Of a stretch of DNA of 64,000 bases, positions 32,701 to 43,950 are shown in pieces. Below the pieces are notes generated by a model. That model had not been told where the DNA came from. It was given only the letters and a program-made list of their open reading frames with translations, and searched no databases. The position numbers and the translations under genes are program-made. This DNA comes from Mytilus trossulus (lineage: Eukaryota; Mollusca; Bivalvia; Mytilida; Mytilidae). The stretch lies in contig NC_086375.1 of the NCBI RefSeq assembly GCF_036588685.1, positions 42,191,270-42,255,269 of the forward strand, given 5' to 3'. Every line of letters starts with the position of its first letter. The first letter of the stretch is position 1.

Positions 32701-33349
32701 TCTCTGATATTGGACGAAAGATGTTGCCCTTTTATGTAATTATGTTATACAAGTTACGATCATTTGAAAACACATATTAAACAGCCAAATGGATGCACAA
32801 GAGCTAAATAGGAGTAATAGATCCTATTGACAACAATTATCTGCCCAATTTTATTGATTTTGTAACATTTGTTTCAAATATGACCAACTTCTAATCCAAA
32901 ATCACCAGCACCGTATCAGGACCCACCAGGACAATGACAGGTCCCACCAGCACAGTATCAGGACATGAGTAAATTGAGAAAATGCTAAATTTTTATAAAT
33001 TGCAATGTTTTTTTACAAAATAGTTATGTCGTATGGATTGCGGTATAGAAAGCGGACTCTATAAGCATTTTTGTTTTATTTTTTCAGTTCGAGATTTTCT
33101 GAAAATGAGCATTTTTGTGTTACGCTTACTGAAACAGTTTAGAGGGTCAACTTTTCAGTGGTTTACATATGAACCCATAAGAAACAAAATTGAAAAATCT
33201 CAACTGTTTTCTTCCATTTTTTATTAGTGAAAACGTCAAAAATTATCATTTTTGTCTTTGTTTACATTTTTTCATTGATCACCAGCACCCGTCAGGACCG
33301 AATCACCAGCACAGTACGTTCTCTCGCAGGACAACCATACCCACCGTGA
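29789..33349. mobile_element. Non-autonomous TIR DNA element with perfect 70-bp ends
   Basis: 29789-29858 and 33280-33349 are exact reverse complements over 70 bp, starting TCACGGTGGGTATGGTTG. Both sides are flanked by TTA (29786-29788 and 33350-33352), a candidate 3-bp target-site duplication. Just inside each end are further copies of CACCAGCAC and GTCCTGATACTGTGCTGGTG in subterminal clusters (29858-30085 and 32905-32965), as expected for transposase-binding sites. No transposase frame is present. A 3-bp TTA duplication would fit PIF/Harbinger-type integration, but the termini do not let me assign a superfamily. Perfect ends suggest recent movement. Confidence 0.8.
31175..31442 (+). repeat. 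SINE-like element nested in the TIR element
   Basis: Runs from GAGTGCCACGCTCTTTGCAC through GGTGGCCTGCTGCAAGG to GCCACTGGACGTTAAGCAAC and an ATCA-repeat tail. It shares its 3' end with 1925-2212. Confidence 0.55.
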
Positions 33350-33537
33350 TTATTTGATTTGTATATTTAACTGTACATATATATGTTGTTTATTTGAGTT
33401 TTCTCAACATGAATTATTTTGTATTGACAAGCAGTTGAGGTATTTTCAATTGTTATCAAATAGTTCGTTTCTATGTATGTTGGAGTTTGTTTTTGTTGCA
33501 CTTCAGTGTTTCTGTTGTTCTTTTGTTTTCTTCTTAA

Positions 33538-33640
33538 AATTGATGTGTATCCCTCGGTTTTAGTTTATAACCCGGATTTTGTTATCTCTCTAATTTATCT
33601 ATGACTTTTGAACAGCAATATACTATTGTTGCCTTTATTC
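33538..33640 (+). repeat. Dispersed repeat family D
   Basis: Contains GTATCCCTCGGTTTTAGTTT, ATAACCCGGATTTTGTT and GCAATATACTATTGTTGCCT. The same order (TTTCCCTCGGTTTTAGTTAG, GCGGTATACTACTGATGC) occurs at 62400-62490. Confidence 0.55.
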
Positions 33641-33716
33641 ATATCTAACTTGTTCTTTTTATAACACTTAACAGAAATAGTACATATGTTATTCAATTTT
33701 ATTATTTACATTAAGA

Positions 33717-33785
33717 TTTCAACACTCCATAAGAGGGGCAAAAGATACCAGAGGCACAGTCAAACTCGTAGATACAAAGAAATCA
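33717..33785 (+). repeat. Dispersed repeat family C, fragment
   Basis: GGGGCAAAAGATACCAGAGG and CACAGTCAAACTCGTAGATA match the start of 4925-5115. Confidence 0.5.
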
Positions 33786-34617
33786 GTTAGGAAAAGTGTC
33801 TTGTAAAGGAATTAATTACTCAAAAATTCAGCTTTCCATTTTTCAAAGGGAACCAAAGACCATTGATGATTGTATACACTTCGGGATCGTACTTTAGAGT
33901 ACTAAAGTCTCGGAGAAAAAAAGCGACGCTATGATTTTACATGTACTAAGACCAGGAATTATCATCCTGCAGAGGGTGTCATATTGAGGAACTACCGAAA
34001 ATATAGGAAAAGCCCTAAAATACAATTTAAATGGGAAGGCCCCTTTACCATTTATAAATAAATGATATTACAACTAGGATCAAAAACTCAACTAAAGATA
34101 ATTCATAACTGATTGAAAATCTACACCGGTAGTATGACTAGTTGGTACCAAGCCAAGGGGAGTCTTGCTCTGAATACCAGGAGTTAAACCCAATCTTGAG
34201 ACGTATGAACCTGGTTTTCGAAAGTATCTTATGACTAAGACATGTCTCATGATGGTCTTAGGACAAGTCATAGTCGTAAAATATGTTTTCGAAAGTGTCA
34301 TAAGTTACGATATGTCATAAACTTAAGACGCCTCGCGACCTGACTTATGATGGTCTTATGCTTATCATAAAAGTTGCGACATCACGTGAAAGAAATAATA
34401 TGGCTGCTGTTTACATGCACATTCGACAACGAGCTGAACACGTACGCCGAAACAGAGTCTTCCGAGACGGAAACAACCCATTAGATTACATGGACGATGA
34501 TCAAATTGCACGTAGATATAGACTTTCACGCCCATTTTGTAGAATGTTTGAAAATTACTTAGCACGGCAAACAGCAAAAAATCGTGCTTTTCCAGTATCA
34601 TTTTAGATCATGGTAGC

Positions 34618-34777
34618 TGTGTGGAATGAACTAAGTAAGTCGTATATGTTCTTTGCGTCGTGTTTAGTTTGCGTATACTATTTACAATGGCGAAGCCCCT
34701 ACAAGATGTAAGCAACCACAAACATGTGAACGTAAATACGGGAAACGTAACGTTATAACATCGAACTATTCTCAACA
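34618..34777 (-). repeat. BEL/Pao 3' LTR
   Basis: 160 bp. It shares nearly all of its sequence with 37313-37474, for example AACTAAGTAAGTCGTATATG and TACAATGGCGAAGCCCCTAC. A few substitutions and a 2-bp difference indicate moderate age. Confidence 0.85.
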
Positions 34778-34799
34778 TACTGGGACCCACAAAGTGTAT

Positions 34800-37287
34800 T
34801 TATGTACAAAACAATAGAATATTACTTTAAATGTTCATCAATCAAGAAAAGAACTTTAATTTTACACTTGCAGGAATTACTGTCTCTTCAAAACACAAAA
34901 ATAGGAATTTGAATTAAACTTTAACGAGTCCATGATTTTATTCTTTCTTTTGCACGAATTGATGCCTTCCGCAAGGGCAATGTTCTTATCGGTATTTCTT
35001 CGTTGTTTGGTTCTTCAATATATTCATCAGATGGTGTTACTTCGTATATTTCTTCTTAACGGGATGGTGTGGGTTATAATGTACAATACCTTTACTAATA
35101 TCGGGATCCTTTACCTTCTCAATAAATCCTCGGCGTTCCTGATCCTTGATTATCTGTCCATATACCTTAAGCATTTCGGGATCTTGACTTAATTTTTCGA
35201 ATGACGTTTTTAGTTCTTCGTTTCGTAACAAAGAAGTTGGAAGGCAAGGGTTCGTGATCTGGTTTCCATGGCAGCTTTGCTATGTACTTGTTTTCTCGGA
35301 ATTCAATTGCAGACTTTTGATTTGTTTCCAAATAGTCTACCGTTTCAACATCTGTCGTATTGCTATCTACTCCTAACAACCCAAAATCTTTCTAAATTCA
35401 ACTCCTCTGGTTTGTGCGATGTCAATATGTTTTACATATCTACATTACTCTGTTGACGATAAGACGTCGGAATTGGACCAGACAACAAATAACCAAGTTT
35501 TGAATTTACGGCGGTTGGACCATTTCCTCTTAATATTGTATCCTCTACGAAATCTCAAAAGAAATCAGCCCCAATGAGCAAGGAGATTTAAAAAAGAAGA
35601 GTTGTCTTCTGTAAACAGATGACATTAACGTAATACTTTCAGGCACTTGAATTCTTGTATACCATTACCGATGTAATTGATTAACAGGGTTGCGATGTTC
35701 GGTACTACTAGAACCTCAACTGGAATTTTCGTTCTATTTATCGACTCCACGTATACGCGTGCTCTTGACAAATGACGGACTTTGCTGTCTGTACTTCCAA
35801 ATGCCGATAAATGTATGGTTTCTGTTCCTAGTATTTCTAAATCTATTTTCGACGCTAACTCCTCGGTAACAAAAGAGCGCTGTGCTCCTTCATCAAACAA
35901 AATGTGCGTATCAACATATCGATTTCCCCCAACTTATGCAACTGCAGTTTTTTAGAAGCACGTTGGAACGGGATTTTCCTCAGTCGAATGAAAACTTGCG
36001 GCGATCAAAGTATTTTCGCTATCATTAACTACGGCATTAACTGATGTTTGCTCATCATTAGTACATGTATTTTCATGGCAGAGACTTGTGTGGTGCTTTT
36101 AATGGCACTGTCGGCAGCGAAATTTCGATTTACAATCTACGGAACGGTGTGATCCTAAGCAGTAAAAACATAACTTCTTTTCTTTGACGATAGATGCGTG
36201 TATCGTGATCTGCAACATTTGGGCATTTAGCAGGGTCATGTAAATTCTGGCAGAATATGCAAGGTTTATGTGACAGTCGAATATTTGGTGTTTGTCTCTC
36301 ACGGTTATCGAATCGGTTCACCTTTTCTATCAGCGCATGTCAAAAACGATGCGGTCATTGCGGTAGGCTGCATTGAACCCATAAACGACGACGAGCGTTG
36401 TCCAGCTTCAATTATAGTGATTTCTTTCAAAATTCCACGTCTCAAATCAATCAATTCCCAATTATCGGAACCGTTTTCACAAGCTAAGTGTTGTCGAATA
36501 CTGACGGAAGCTTGTTCAGTATTATCGGAATAAGTAATGCACCATACGATTTTCCGGAGCAGCCTTACGATTCAAGACCTCTTATATATGCCTCTAACTT
36601 GTCGTAATAAACACGTAGACAGAGTAGGTTGTTTTGTGGTGCTCTAAGTTCTAACATAGCTTGCATATAAGCATTTGTAGTTTTATACGGTTGTCCGAAG
36701 CGCTCCTTTAAAAGTGTAATAGCTTCCATGTAATTTGAGTTTGTGAGCGGTAACCCGTCAATAGTTCTTGCAGCATCATTAACAAGCTGGGATTTTAAAT
36801 AACTAAATTTCTGTACGTCTGTGAGTGTTACATTGAAATGGACGGAAGATTCAAAAGAGTCCCATGTCAGAATTTCACCGTTAAACATGGGTAGTGTAAG
36901 TTTCGGCAAATGGTGATTTTGGTTGCTAGGTTGCTGAACGGGATACATTTGTGTTGTGTACGGAACAGAACTGTGTTGATTAATGTTTTCAAAAGTGTGA
37001 GAAGGTAATGCGTGATCATGCTGTGGGATATCAGTACAATTTTTGTTCGCGAATGTTTTCCGTAAATAACGTATTTAGGTGTTCAAAAATAATTGGTACT
37101 CGTCTGCATTAAGAATTTCTTCCTCGATGTCCTCCTCCTTTACATAATTCATATTATCTTCGTTCAATGCAATAATAGTTTTCTGTTTTTGAATTAATGT
37201 TTCTAAAAGTTCAGCATTTTCTTCATTGTCCAAGTTTAAATCATCTTCCGTTTTCCGTAAGTCTCTTTACTGCGCTTTAGTGTCCAT
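34800..37287 (-). pseudogene. BEL/Pao gag-pol remnant
   Basis: From the right on the minus strand: a start codon at 37285-37287 with an in-frame stop a few codons later; an acidic N-terminal region; a gag segment (36948-36565) with LPKLTLPMFNGEILTWDSF and AITLLKERFGQPY, typical of the DUF1759 family of BEL gag; a zinc-knuckle region near 36150 (CFYCLGSHRSVDCKSKFRC); an aspartic-protease-like segment at 35900-35625 (MFDEGAQRSFVTEELASKID); and at 35231-35037 the beginning of the reverse transcriptase (GIVHYNPHHPVKK). The rest of RT, RNase H and integrase are absent. Frameshifts and stops make it non-functional. Confidence 0.8.
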
Positions 37288-37312
37288 CTTATCCTGGTCA
37301 CGGCACCATACA

Positions 37313-37474
37313 TGTGTGGAATAAACTAAGTAAGTCGTATATGTAATTTGCGTTGTGTTTACTTTGCGTATAATATTTACAATGGCGAAGCCCCTACAAG
37401 GTGTAAGCAACGTCACAAACATGTGAACGTTAATACGGGAAACGTAACGTTATAACTTCGAACTATTCTCAACA
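37313..37474 (-). repeat. BEL/Pao 5' LTR
   Basis: 162 bp, partner of 34618-34777. The primer-binding site lies just inside it on the minus strand. Confidence 0.85.
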
Positions 37475-37784
37475 TTAGCCACAGGTTTTATGCCACTGGA
37501 AGCTTCCAAATGGTCAATGCCGATGTACACAATATATCCAGGCCTAGCGTATCTAAAATTACAAGTGATGTTACCTCATGTTAAAAGGGGGTTTGCAGGA
37601 ACTATAAAAAGATGCCAAGTGACGAGGCTGGACTGCACAATATAGTGAGTGGTTTCTATGAAAAAAACAACTTTCCAAATGTAGTCGGTGTCATTGACGG
37701 CACACACATCAGAATAAAATCTCCAGCAGAGGATGAACATCTCTATGTAAATAGAAAAAAAAACTTCCATTCAAGTAACGTGCA

Positions 37785-38905
37785 AGCACTTTGTGAGTTA
37801 GAATTAATAATACAAACTCTACTAGAGCTGAAGTGATTAGTGCCGTACCCCAGGGCAGTGTACTGGGGCCCGTATTATTTTTGGCGTTTATTAATGATAT
37901 GCCGGATGCAGTTGCTGGGTTGATTAATGTTTTTGCAGACGACACAACAATTTATTCATATGTAGTTTATGATCAACAACACCAGATAATGAAGATGATT
38001 ATGTCCAGGTTAATCCTGTTACTGAAGAAAAGGACTAAGAATAACTTTTGGGCCTAACCTAAAGTTTGATAAACATATTACTAACTGTGTGAATAAAGCC
38101 CAGAGTCTTGGAATTAATCCGTAATTCCTATGACTATTTGGAAAAAGATATGTTTATTATTTTATATAAATCAATCATACGTCCCTTGTTGTAATACTCC
38201 AGTACAGTGTTGTCACCATATTTAAAGAAAGATATAAGGTGAATCGAAAAGATCCAGCGTTGAACTACCAAATTAGTGCCTAGTATAAAAATGTTAAGTT
38301 ATGTTGAAAGATTGAGAGCCTTGGGCCTACAGAAGAGATCGTTATGATATGATACAAGTGTATAAAGCTAAATACAAGGGATGGATGATATTAAATGGCA
38401 AAATATGTTTGAGTTATCTACAAATTCTATTAGAGGACATCCTTGGAAATTAAGTAAAAAGAGGTGCAAGTCAACTCAGCGTCTCCATTCATTTTCACAA
38501 AGGATCATTGATCAATGGAATAGTCTATCAACAGTAACAGTTTGTGCAGAATCTGTCAATATTTAAAAAAATCATATTAATGATGAACATTGGAATGGGA
38601 AGAAGTTTAATCCTATATAATTGAATAGTCTTTCAACAGTAAAAGTTTGTGCAGAATCTGTCAATATTTTTAAAAATCATATTAATGATGGTCATTGGAA
38701 TGGGAAGATGTTTAATCCTACATTCCATTAGATAACATTTATAATCTAAATGCAGCAGTATATAAATGTATTTAAAGTATTTAAAATATTGTGGAAACCA
38801 TCGTACAACATGTATATCAGTACCGAAAAATTATTCATTCTAATTATCCGCACAGCTCATAGTTAAAATAAGTAATTTAATATTAAGTAAATTATGAGGC
38901 GGCAA
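37785..38905 (+). pseudogene. LINE fragment inserted in the Harbinger nuclease
   Basis: Starts inside the reverse transcriptase: SAVPQGSVLGPVLFLAFIND, then NVFADDTTIYS (the ADD catalytic motif). After frameshifts it continues with a C-terminal block FELSTNSIRGHPWKLSKKRC and SQRIIDQWNSLS. A 100-bp class tandem duplication is visible (38517-38610 against about 38620-38715, GTTTGTGCAGAATCTGTCAA in both). It is truncated at its 5' end and dead. The left junction falls right after NFHSSNVQ of the nuclease. A CR1/L2-like affinity is likely but not certain. Confidence 0.75.
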
Positions 38906-39900
38906 AAGAAGTTTTCAACTTTATGATCGCCGCAATAATCCAGATAAAATTTAGTGTGGAGTTTTTAAACATTGTCGCAAAATACCCTGGTGTCACTCAT
39001 GATTCTTTTATTTTGACCAATTCAAACATTTATGAATTATTTGACTCTAGAAAGATTGGCATTGGAAGGCTTTTATGGGATAGTTGCTATCCATTACGAC
39101 CATGGTTGATGACTCCTATACTGAATGCCAGTACTAAAGCCCAGGAACGCTATAATATGGGACATATGAGGGCAAGATGTGTTGTAGAAAGGAGTTTGAG
39201 TTTGTTGAAGTCTAGGTTCAGATGCATTGACAAGAGTGCTGGAACCCTTTTGTACGGAGCTACAAAAAGCTGTGACATTACCGTTGGTGTAGCAGTTCTT
39301 CACAATATGTGCATTAACCATGGCATACCACTACCTCCAGATATCACTTTGACTTTGGACATATAGCAGAGCAGCAGTACCTTGGTCATTTGAACGATGG
39401 TGCAACTGTACGCAGACGACTTATAAATGGACGCTTTTTCCAATTAAAATACATTCGCTGTACTATTTTTTTATTTTATCAATATTTCTATTACTTTTAA
39501 ATCTTACCCCAAATACTATTGCTTGTTTTCTATATTTGAATTTGAATATAGTTTCTAGTACTACATGTAGTATATGGAGATGCAAACACAAATCTTAACT
39601 TTCATATTATAACTATCCGACTTAACTTTTTCAATAATGACATTGTGAATGGGTGTAATACAACCGATAATCAATCATTTATGCTGTAAATGTTAATGAT
39701 ATACCTTCTAAATCCTCCAACGAAATGCAAAATTGAAAACATTTTAAATACACAACACGCATAACATAACACACATAACTACAAACACACTTCATCAAAA
39801 ATTAAGAATCACAGCTGCTTTGTGACGGATTGGTAGCCACACACAGATTAGACATCTGAAAGAGGGATGGTTGTGTTGTGCAAAGCTCTGCTATTTGTAA

Positions 39901-41812
39901 TTACTGCCTTGACAATTCCAAATTATATCTGCCCTTTTCCATTTCCAGTTTTTCCTTTTCTATCTCTAATTTCTGCACATTTAAGTTGTATCTGTCTTTG
40001 TCTACCTCGTATCTACTTCTTTCTATCTGTAACCGTTCTCTCTCCACTTTCAATCTTTCATTTTCAATTTCAATAAGGCGCAATGTGTCAGTTTCCTTCA
40101 GAAATTTCTTTGTTGGTATGTCCAATTTTGCAACTTTACTTGAAGATGGCATATCCTGGGTAATATTCACATCCTCAACAGCATAATCATCGTGTGACGA
40201 AATAAGAGGAAAGGCTGAAACAAAATAAGATAAGTATTTCTATTTCAAGTAGGCAAATAAAAAGCACTCCATAAATGATGTGAATATTTTTTTCGTGGAT
40301 CAATGAAATGTTAAGATTACAAATGTTTCTGAACTGCGCGTTCTTACACCATACATGCCATAACCAACCCTTTATCTATATTAGGTTTATGACCCCTTCG
40401 GTAGGCAGTTTAATAAGTACGAACATTTCAATCTGTAATAGTATCAAAACAACAAATTTAATGAATAAAAGAGATAGGCCATTGTGAACATATACCAAGG
40501 GGGAAACTTCATGCAAAGCATTTTTATTTCATAGATTATTTAAAAATAAATTACTCACTGGTGTTTCTATGATGTGCTAGCGTTTATTGTTCACAAAAGG
40601 TTTTGAACAACCTTAGAATTAAAAAAAAAAACTCTTGTTGAGTTCGAACAACCATAGAATTCCAAAAAAACCCCTTCTTGAGTCGAGCGCACTCTAAAAG
40701 GTGTACTTGATTTGGTCTTTTTGAAATAAACAGCAGATAACCATATTGAATTTGATAGAACAGTTTGTGTTTTATTTCTATTATGGAAGAATATAAGGCA
40801 GAGAAATCCTGTTATTATTTGATATGTCGTTAGTATTAATGGAAAACAAATCAATCATTCATGTTTCAATATCTCTGCTGTTGAATGACTCGTTAGAACT
40901 ATAAAGTTTTTTCAATATAACCCGTAAGATATGAAACCTAAAATTTGGTATTGAAATTTGAAAGAACATTGATCCATGAGTCGTTTTAGGACACACATAC
41001 TGTTTTATTATGTACAATTTACCTTCCTTTCACGATATAGTTTTTGATGGATCACAAGAGTCCTTCTAAAACGATAACACACTATTTGATTGCCTATGAG
41101 ACAACCACCCATTCCATTTCAAATGACATAGATGTAAATATGTCTCAAAATAAGACCGTTAACAATACCAAATCTCATACCTTCTACTAAGCCGAAAAAA
41201 TAGAGTTTTATAGGAGAAACCGAAAATTTGATAAATAAACAGCAACATAGATTGGTTCTTGCCTTCAATTTGCCGCTGGATTTTACACAATCAACAATCG
41301 ATCGACTTGTCATTTAGTTTATGCTTATAAACATAACTGTACATACCTTGCAAAATGCTGGAGCTTGAAGATGACAGCCTTTTGGACTTTTCAGGCGACG
41401 GAACGGAAGCAAAAGAGTCTTGTTTCTCAAATGAAGAAGATACAAAGGTGTCAATTCCATTGATAGGAGTTTTGCCGATTATCCCTGCTACTTTTTCTTC
41501 TACTGATGATACTTTATTTCGAGAGGGACCACCACCAGTCCGTCGTGACTCTATTTCATTTTCTGTTAGCTTCTTTTTTGTACTGCTTATGTAGCAGGTC
41601 CACTTTTTTCGAATCACTTCAACTGTTCTGAAGTGATCTGTGTCATTGACTGCTTTCATCTTTGAGCATACAGCCTCCCATGCTCTCTTTTTGGCACTGT
41701 TGGTTGCTGTATTTGTGAGTCTGCTGAATAGTAGGAACTTGTTCTTCTCGACTTCGTCAGTCAAAATTTGTATCTCTTGTGACGTAAAATTTGGGTTTCT
41801 TTTCCTACTCAT
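39901..41812 (-). CDS. Harbinger Myb/SANT-like DNA-binding protein (NAIF1-like), two exons
   Basis: Exon 1 is 41812-41347 and ends CAAG before a GTATGT donor; exon 2 is 40214-39901 and follows a TTTTGTTTCAG acceptor. Joined length is 780 nt, 259 residues plus stop, no interruption. Residues 1-80 (NFTSQEIQILTDEVEKNKFL … AWEAVCSKMKAV … RTVEVIRKKWTCYISSTKKK) form the trihelix Myb/SANT-like domain seen in NAIF1 and Harbinger partner proteins. A Ser-rich linker follows. The C-terminus is a strongly charged coiled coil (ERLKVERERLQIERSRYEVD). In this superfamily the Myb-like protein binds the element ends and carries the nuclease into the nucleus. Here it lies convergent with the broken nuclease gene and has outlasted it. 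Confidence 0.82.
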
Positions 41813-42319
41813 GATTGCGTATGATACATATCTAAATTATGTATTTTCTTTTATATAGTAATTTTGTAACGTATTTGCACCGGTATTCGATGTGCCAATA
41901 CTTAAAAGTAATCACAATTGAATAAAACCTCATGTATATTAATATACAAGTGGTGAGACTTCAATAACATATTGAATATGTATAATGATACATGAACTTG
42001 AATATCTTTAATATATTGTATATATAAACAAACTAGATTTAAACATATAATTAAAAAGAAAATATTCATAAAAAATATTAATAATAATTATCGTCATACT
42101 TATTTTTCAGTCCTTATTTATTTTTACATGTTTTATATAAATAAATATTAAAAATAACGTAAATATGTCCACTTGTGACAGTCATAAGAGCATTATAGCT
42201 ATGACTATCTTAGAACAGCTTTGATTTACATCCTATGACATATCATATGATAGATAGTCATAAAATTTGTCCTAAGATATATCTTATGACATTTCTTATG
42301 ATACTTTCGAAAACCAGGC

Positions 42320-42720
42320 CACCCACTATTTGTTCATGTTTATTGTTAAAGTTATATTATATAACTTCTTGGTTACAGAGAACTATTACTTAAATGTGTA
42401 CATAGTAAAAGTGCATTCGGGTTATTGATAATACCATGAATTGCAAATGCTGGATTTTTATTTTTTTTGGAGACCAAATTATTGGGAATCATATAGATCA
42501 ACATGATTAAAATATTCAATTTTTAAATACTGTACTTTTTTTTGTGTATTTTAAACACGTTCGCGGTTTTTTTTTTCGCGATTTTATAATTATTGCAGTT
42601 CAGTTGAAAGGTTTGATTTGGATTCGCGTGTATTTATTTTCGCGATAATAAACCAACCGCGAATTTGTGAAAATAGATACACCGCGAAAATAATTACAAT
42701 TACAGTTATACATGTACCTG
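42320..42720. other. Spacer between the two Harbinger copies
   Basis: AT-rich, with a decayed repeat of CGCGAAAATAA / TTATTTTCGCG type between 42550 and 42690. No gene. Confidence 0.4.
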
Positions 42721-42905
42721 AGACCGTGTCAACGAAGCGGTCTTAGGATGGTCTTAGTTCTTTGTCAGGTTAACGAAAGTCTCCTGAGTTAAGATATGTC
42801 CTAAAGTTGGTCCTAAAGTTAGGATATACGAATAGGTGTCTCAGGATGGTCTTAGGATAGTCCCAAGAGTTATGATGTCCTAAAGTTGAAATAAAAACAA
42901 CAAAT

Positions 42906-43950
42906 ATGGCCGCTGTGTATGTTCATGTAAGACGACGAGAGAATAATATTCGCCGAAACAGAGTGTTTAGGGACAGAGACAATCCATTAGACTATTTGGA
43001 CGATGCTGATATTGTACGTAAATATACTTTCAAGACCAATGTTTCTAGGACTTTGTGGAATGTTCCAAAATCAGTTCGCTAGGCGCACTAAATCCCATGC
43101 ATTTCCCGTGTCATTACAATTAATGGTAGCCCTAAGATTTTATGCGACTGGGAGGTTTCAAATAGTAAATGCTGTGTTCATCGTATTTCTAGAGCTAGTG
43201 TTTCTACTATTACACATGACGTCACCCAATGCTTAAAAAAATGTATATAATCAATACATTTCGATGCCCACAGATCCAGCATCTCTACAAGCGTTAAAGA
43301 AAGATTTTTATGACATTTCGAATTTTCCCAATGTTATTGGTGCTGTTGATGGAACTCATGTGCGAATCAAAAGTCCAGCTGTTGATGAATATTTGTACGT
43401 AAACCAAAAAAAACTACCACTCGCTTAATGTAATGGGAGTTTGTGACTCAAACTTGAAGTTTTTAAACATTGTAGCAAACTGGCTTGGTAGTACACATGA
43501 CTCATTTGCATTACGCAATTCAAGGCTTCGTGAAATGTTTGAAGACGGGGACATAAGCGATGGATGGCTTCTTGGGGACAGTGGTTATCCACTTCGGCCA
43601 TGACTTCTCACACCAGTCATAAACCCAACAACTAAATAGGACCAACGTTACAACGCTTGCCATATGAGAACAACCGGTGCTGTTGAAAGAAGTTTTGGTG
43701 TGTTGAAATCTCGGTTCTGATGCATCGATACCACTGCAGGAACATCGTTGTACAGCCCAGTCAGATGTTGTGACTTGTGACATTATTGTTGCTCTGCACA
43801 ACATGTGTATAAACAATAGAATTTCGTTGCCTCCAGGAAACGATAACCCAAGAGATCAAGGAAACATTGGTGGGTAGCAATATGTTGGTAAACAAAACGA
43901 CGGTGCAGTTATTCGTACTAGATTGATAAATAACAGATTCAACAATTAAT
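42906..43950 (+). pseudogene. Harbinger nuclease pseudogene, copy 2
   Basis: Begins MAAVYVHVRRRENNIRRNRV, parallel to copy 1, then changes frame. Frame-shifted pieces cover FARRTKSHAFPVSLQLMVAL, the first Asp in GAVDGTHVRIKSPAVDEYLY, the second Asp in LGSTHDSFALRNS and the Glu region AVERSFGVLKSRF. Several stop codons (near 43603, 43637 and 43720) and frameshifts show it is dead. Confidence 0.8.

Larger units (their letters stand above)
34618..37474 (-). mobile_element. BEL/Pao LTR retrotransposon, internally deleted
   Basis: Two LTRs of about 160 bp (34618-34777 and 37313-37474) enclose 2.5 kb of minus-strand gag, protease and a trace of reverse transcriptase. Minus-strand LTRs run TG…CA. 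Next to the 5' LTR (right-hand one) lies TGGTGCCGTGACC, a plausible tRNA primer-binding site. Flanks are GTAGC (left) and TTAGC (right), a 5-bp target duplication with one difference, inside the Harbinger nuclease gene. Most of pol is missing, so it is a deleted, non-autonomous remnant. Confidence 0.85.
34400..39450 (+). pseudogene. Harbinger (HARBI1-like) nuclease, broken by two insertions
   Basis: Three pieces align with one nuclease. 34400-34617 gives MAAVYMHIRQRAEHVRRNR and a helix-turn-helix-like N-terminal region, ending with an in-frame stop at 34604. 37475-37785 holds the first catalytic Asp in GVIDGTHIRIKSP. About 38905-39366 holds the second Asp in YPGVTHDSF and the Glu region in VERSLSLLKSRFRCID, with the C-terminus shifted in frame up to about 39450. 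The family cuts and pastes the transposon with a DDE active site; HARBI1 is its domesticated vertebrate relative. The BEL/Pao element separates pieces one and two, and a LINE separates two and three, so the gene is dead. Confidence 0.85.
34209..42319. mobile_element. PIF/Harbinger DNA transposon, copy 1, with nested insertions
   Basis: The left end starts CCTGGTTTTCGAAAGTATCT; the right end is the inverted copy AGATACTTTCGAAAACCAGG with one mismatch (…ATGATACTTTCGAAAACCAG). Repeated CTTATGAC and GTCATAAG motifs fill both subterminal regions. Inside are the two genes of a Harbinger element in convergent orientation: a DDE nuclease (+) and a Myb-like protein (−). A BEL/Pao element and a LINE fragment have inserted into the nuclease gene, enlarging the element to about 8.1 kb. 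The target-site duplication is unclear. Confidence 0.85.

Noticed and set aside
39867-40186. Plus-strand frames of 69 and 102 codons
   Set aside because: Antisense shadows of the coiled-coil exon of the Myb-like gene.
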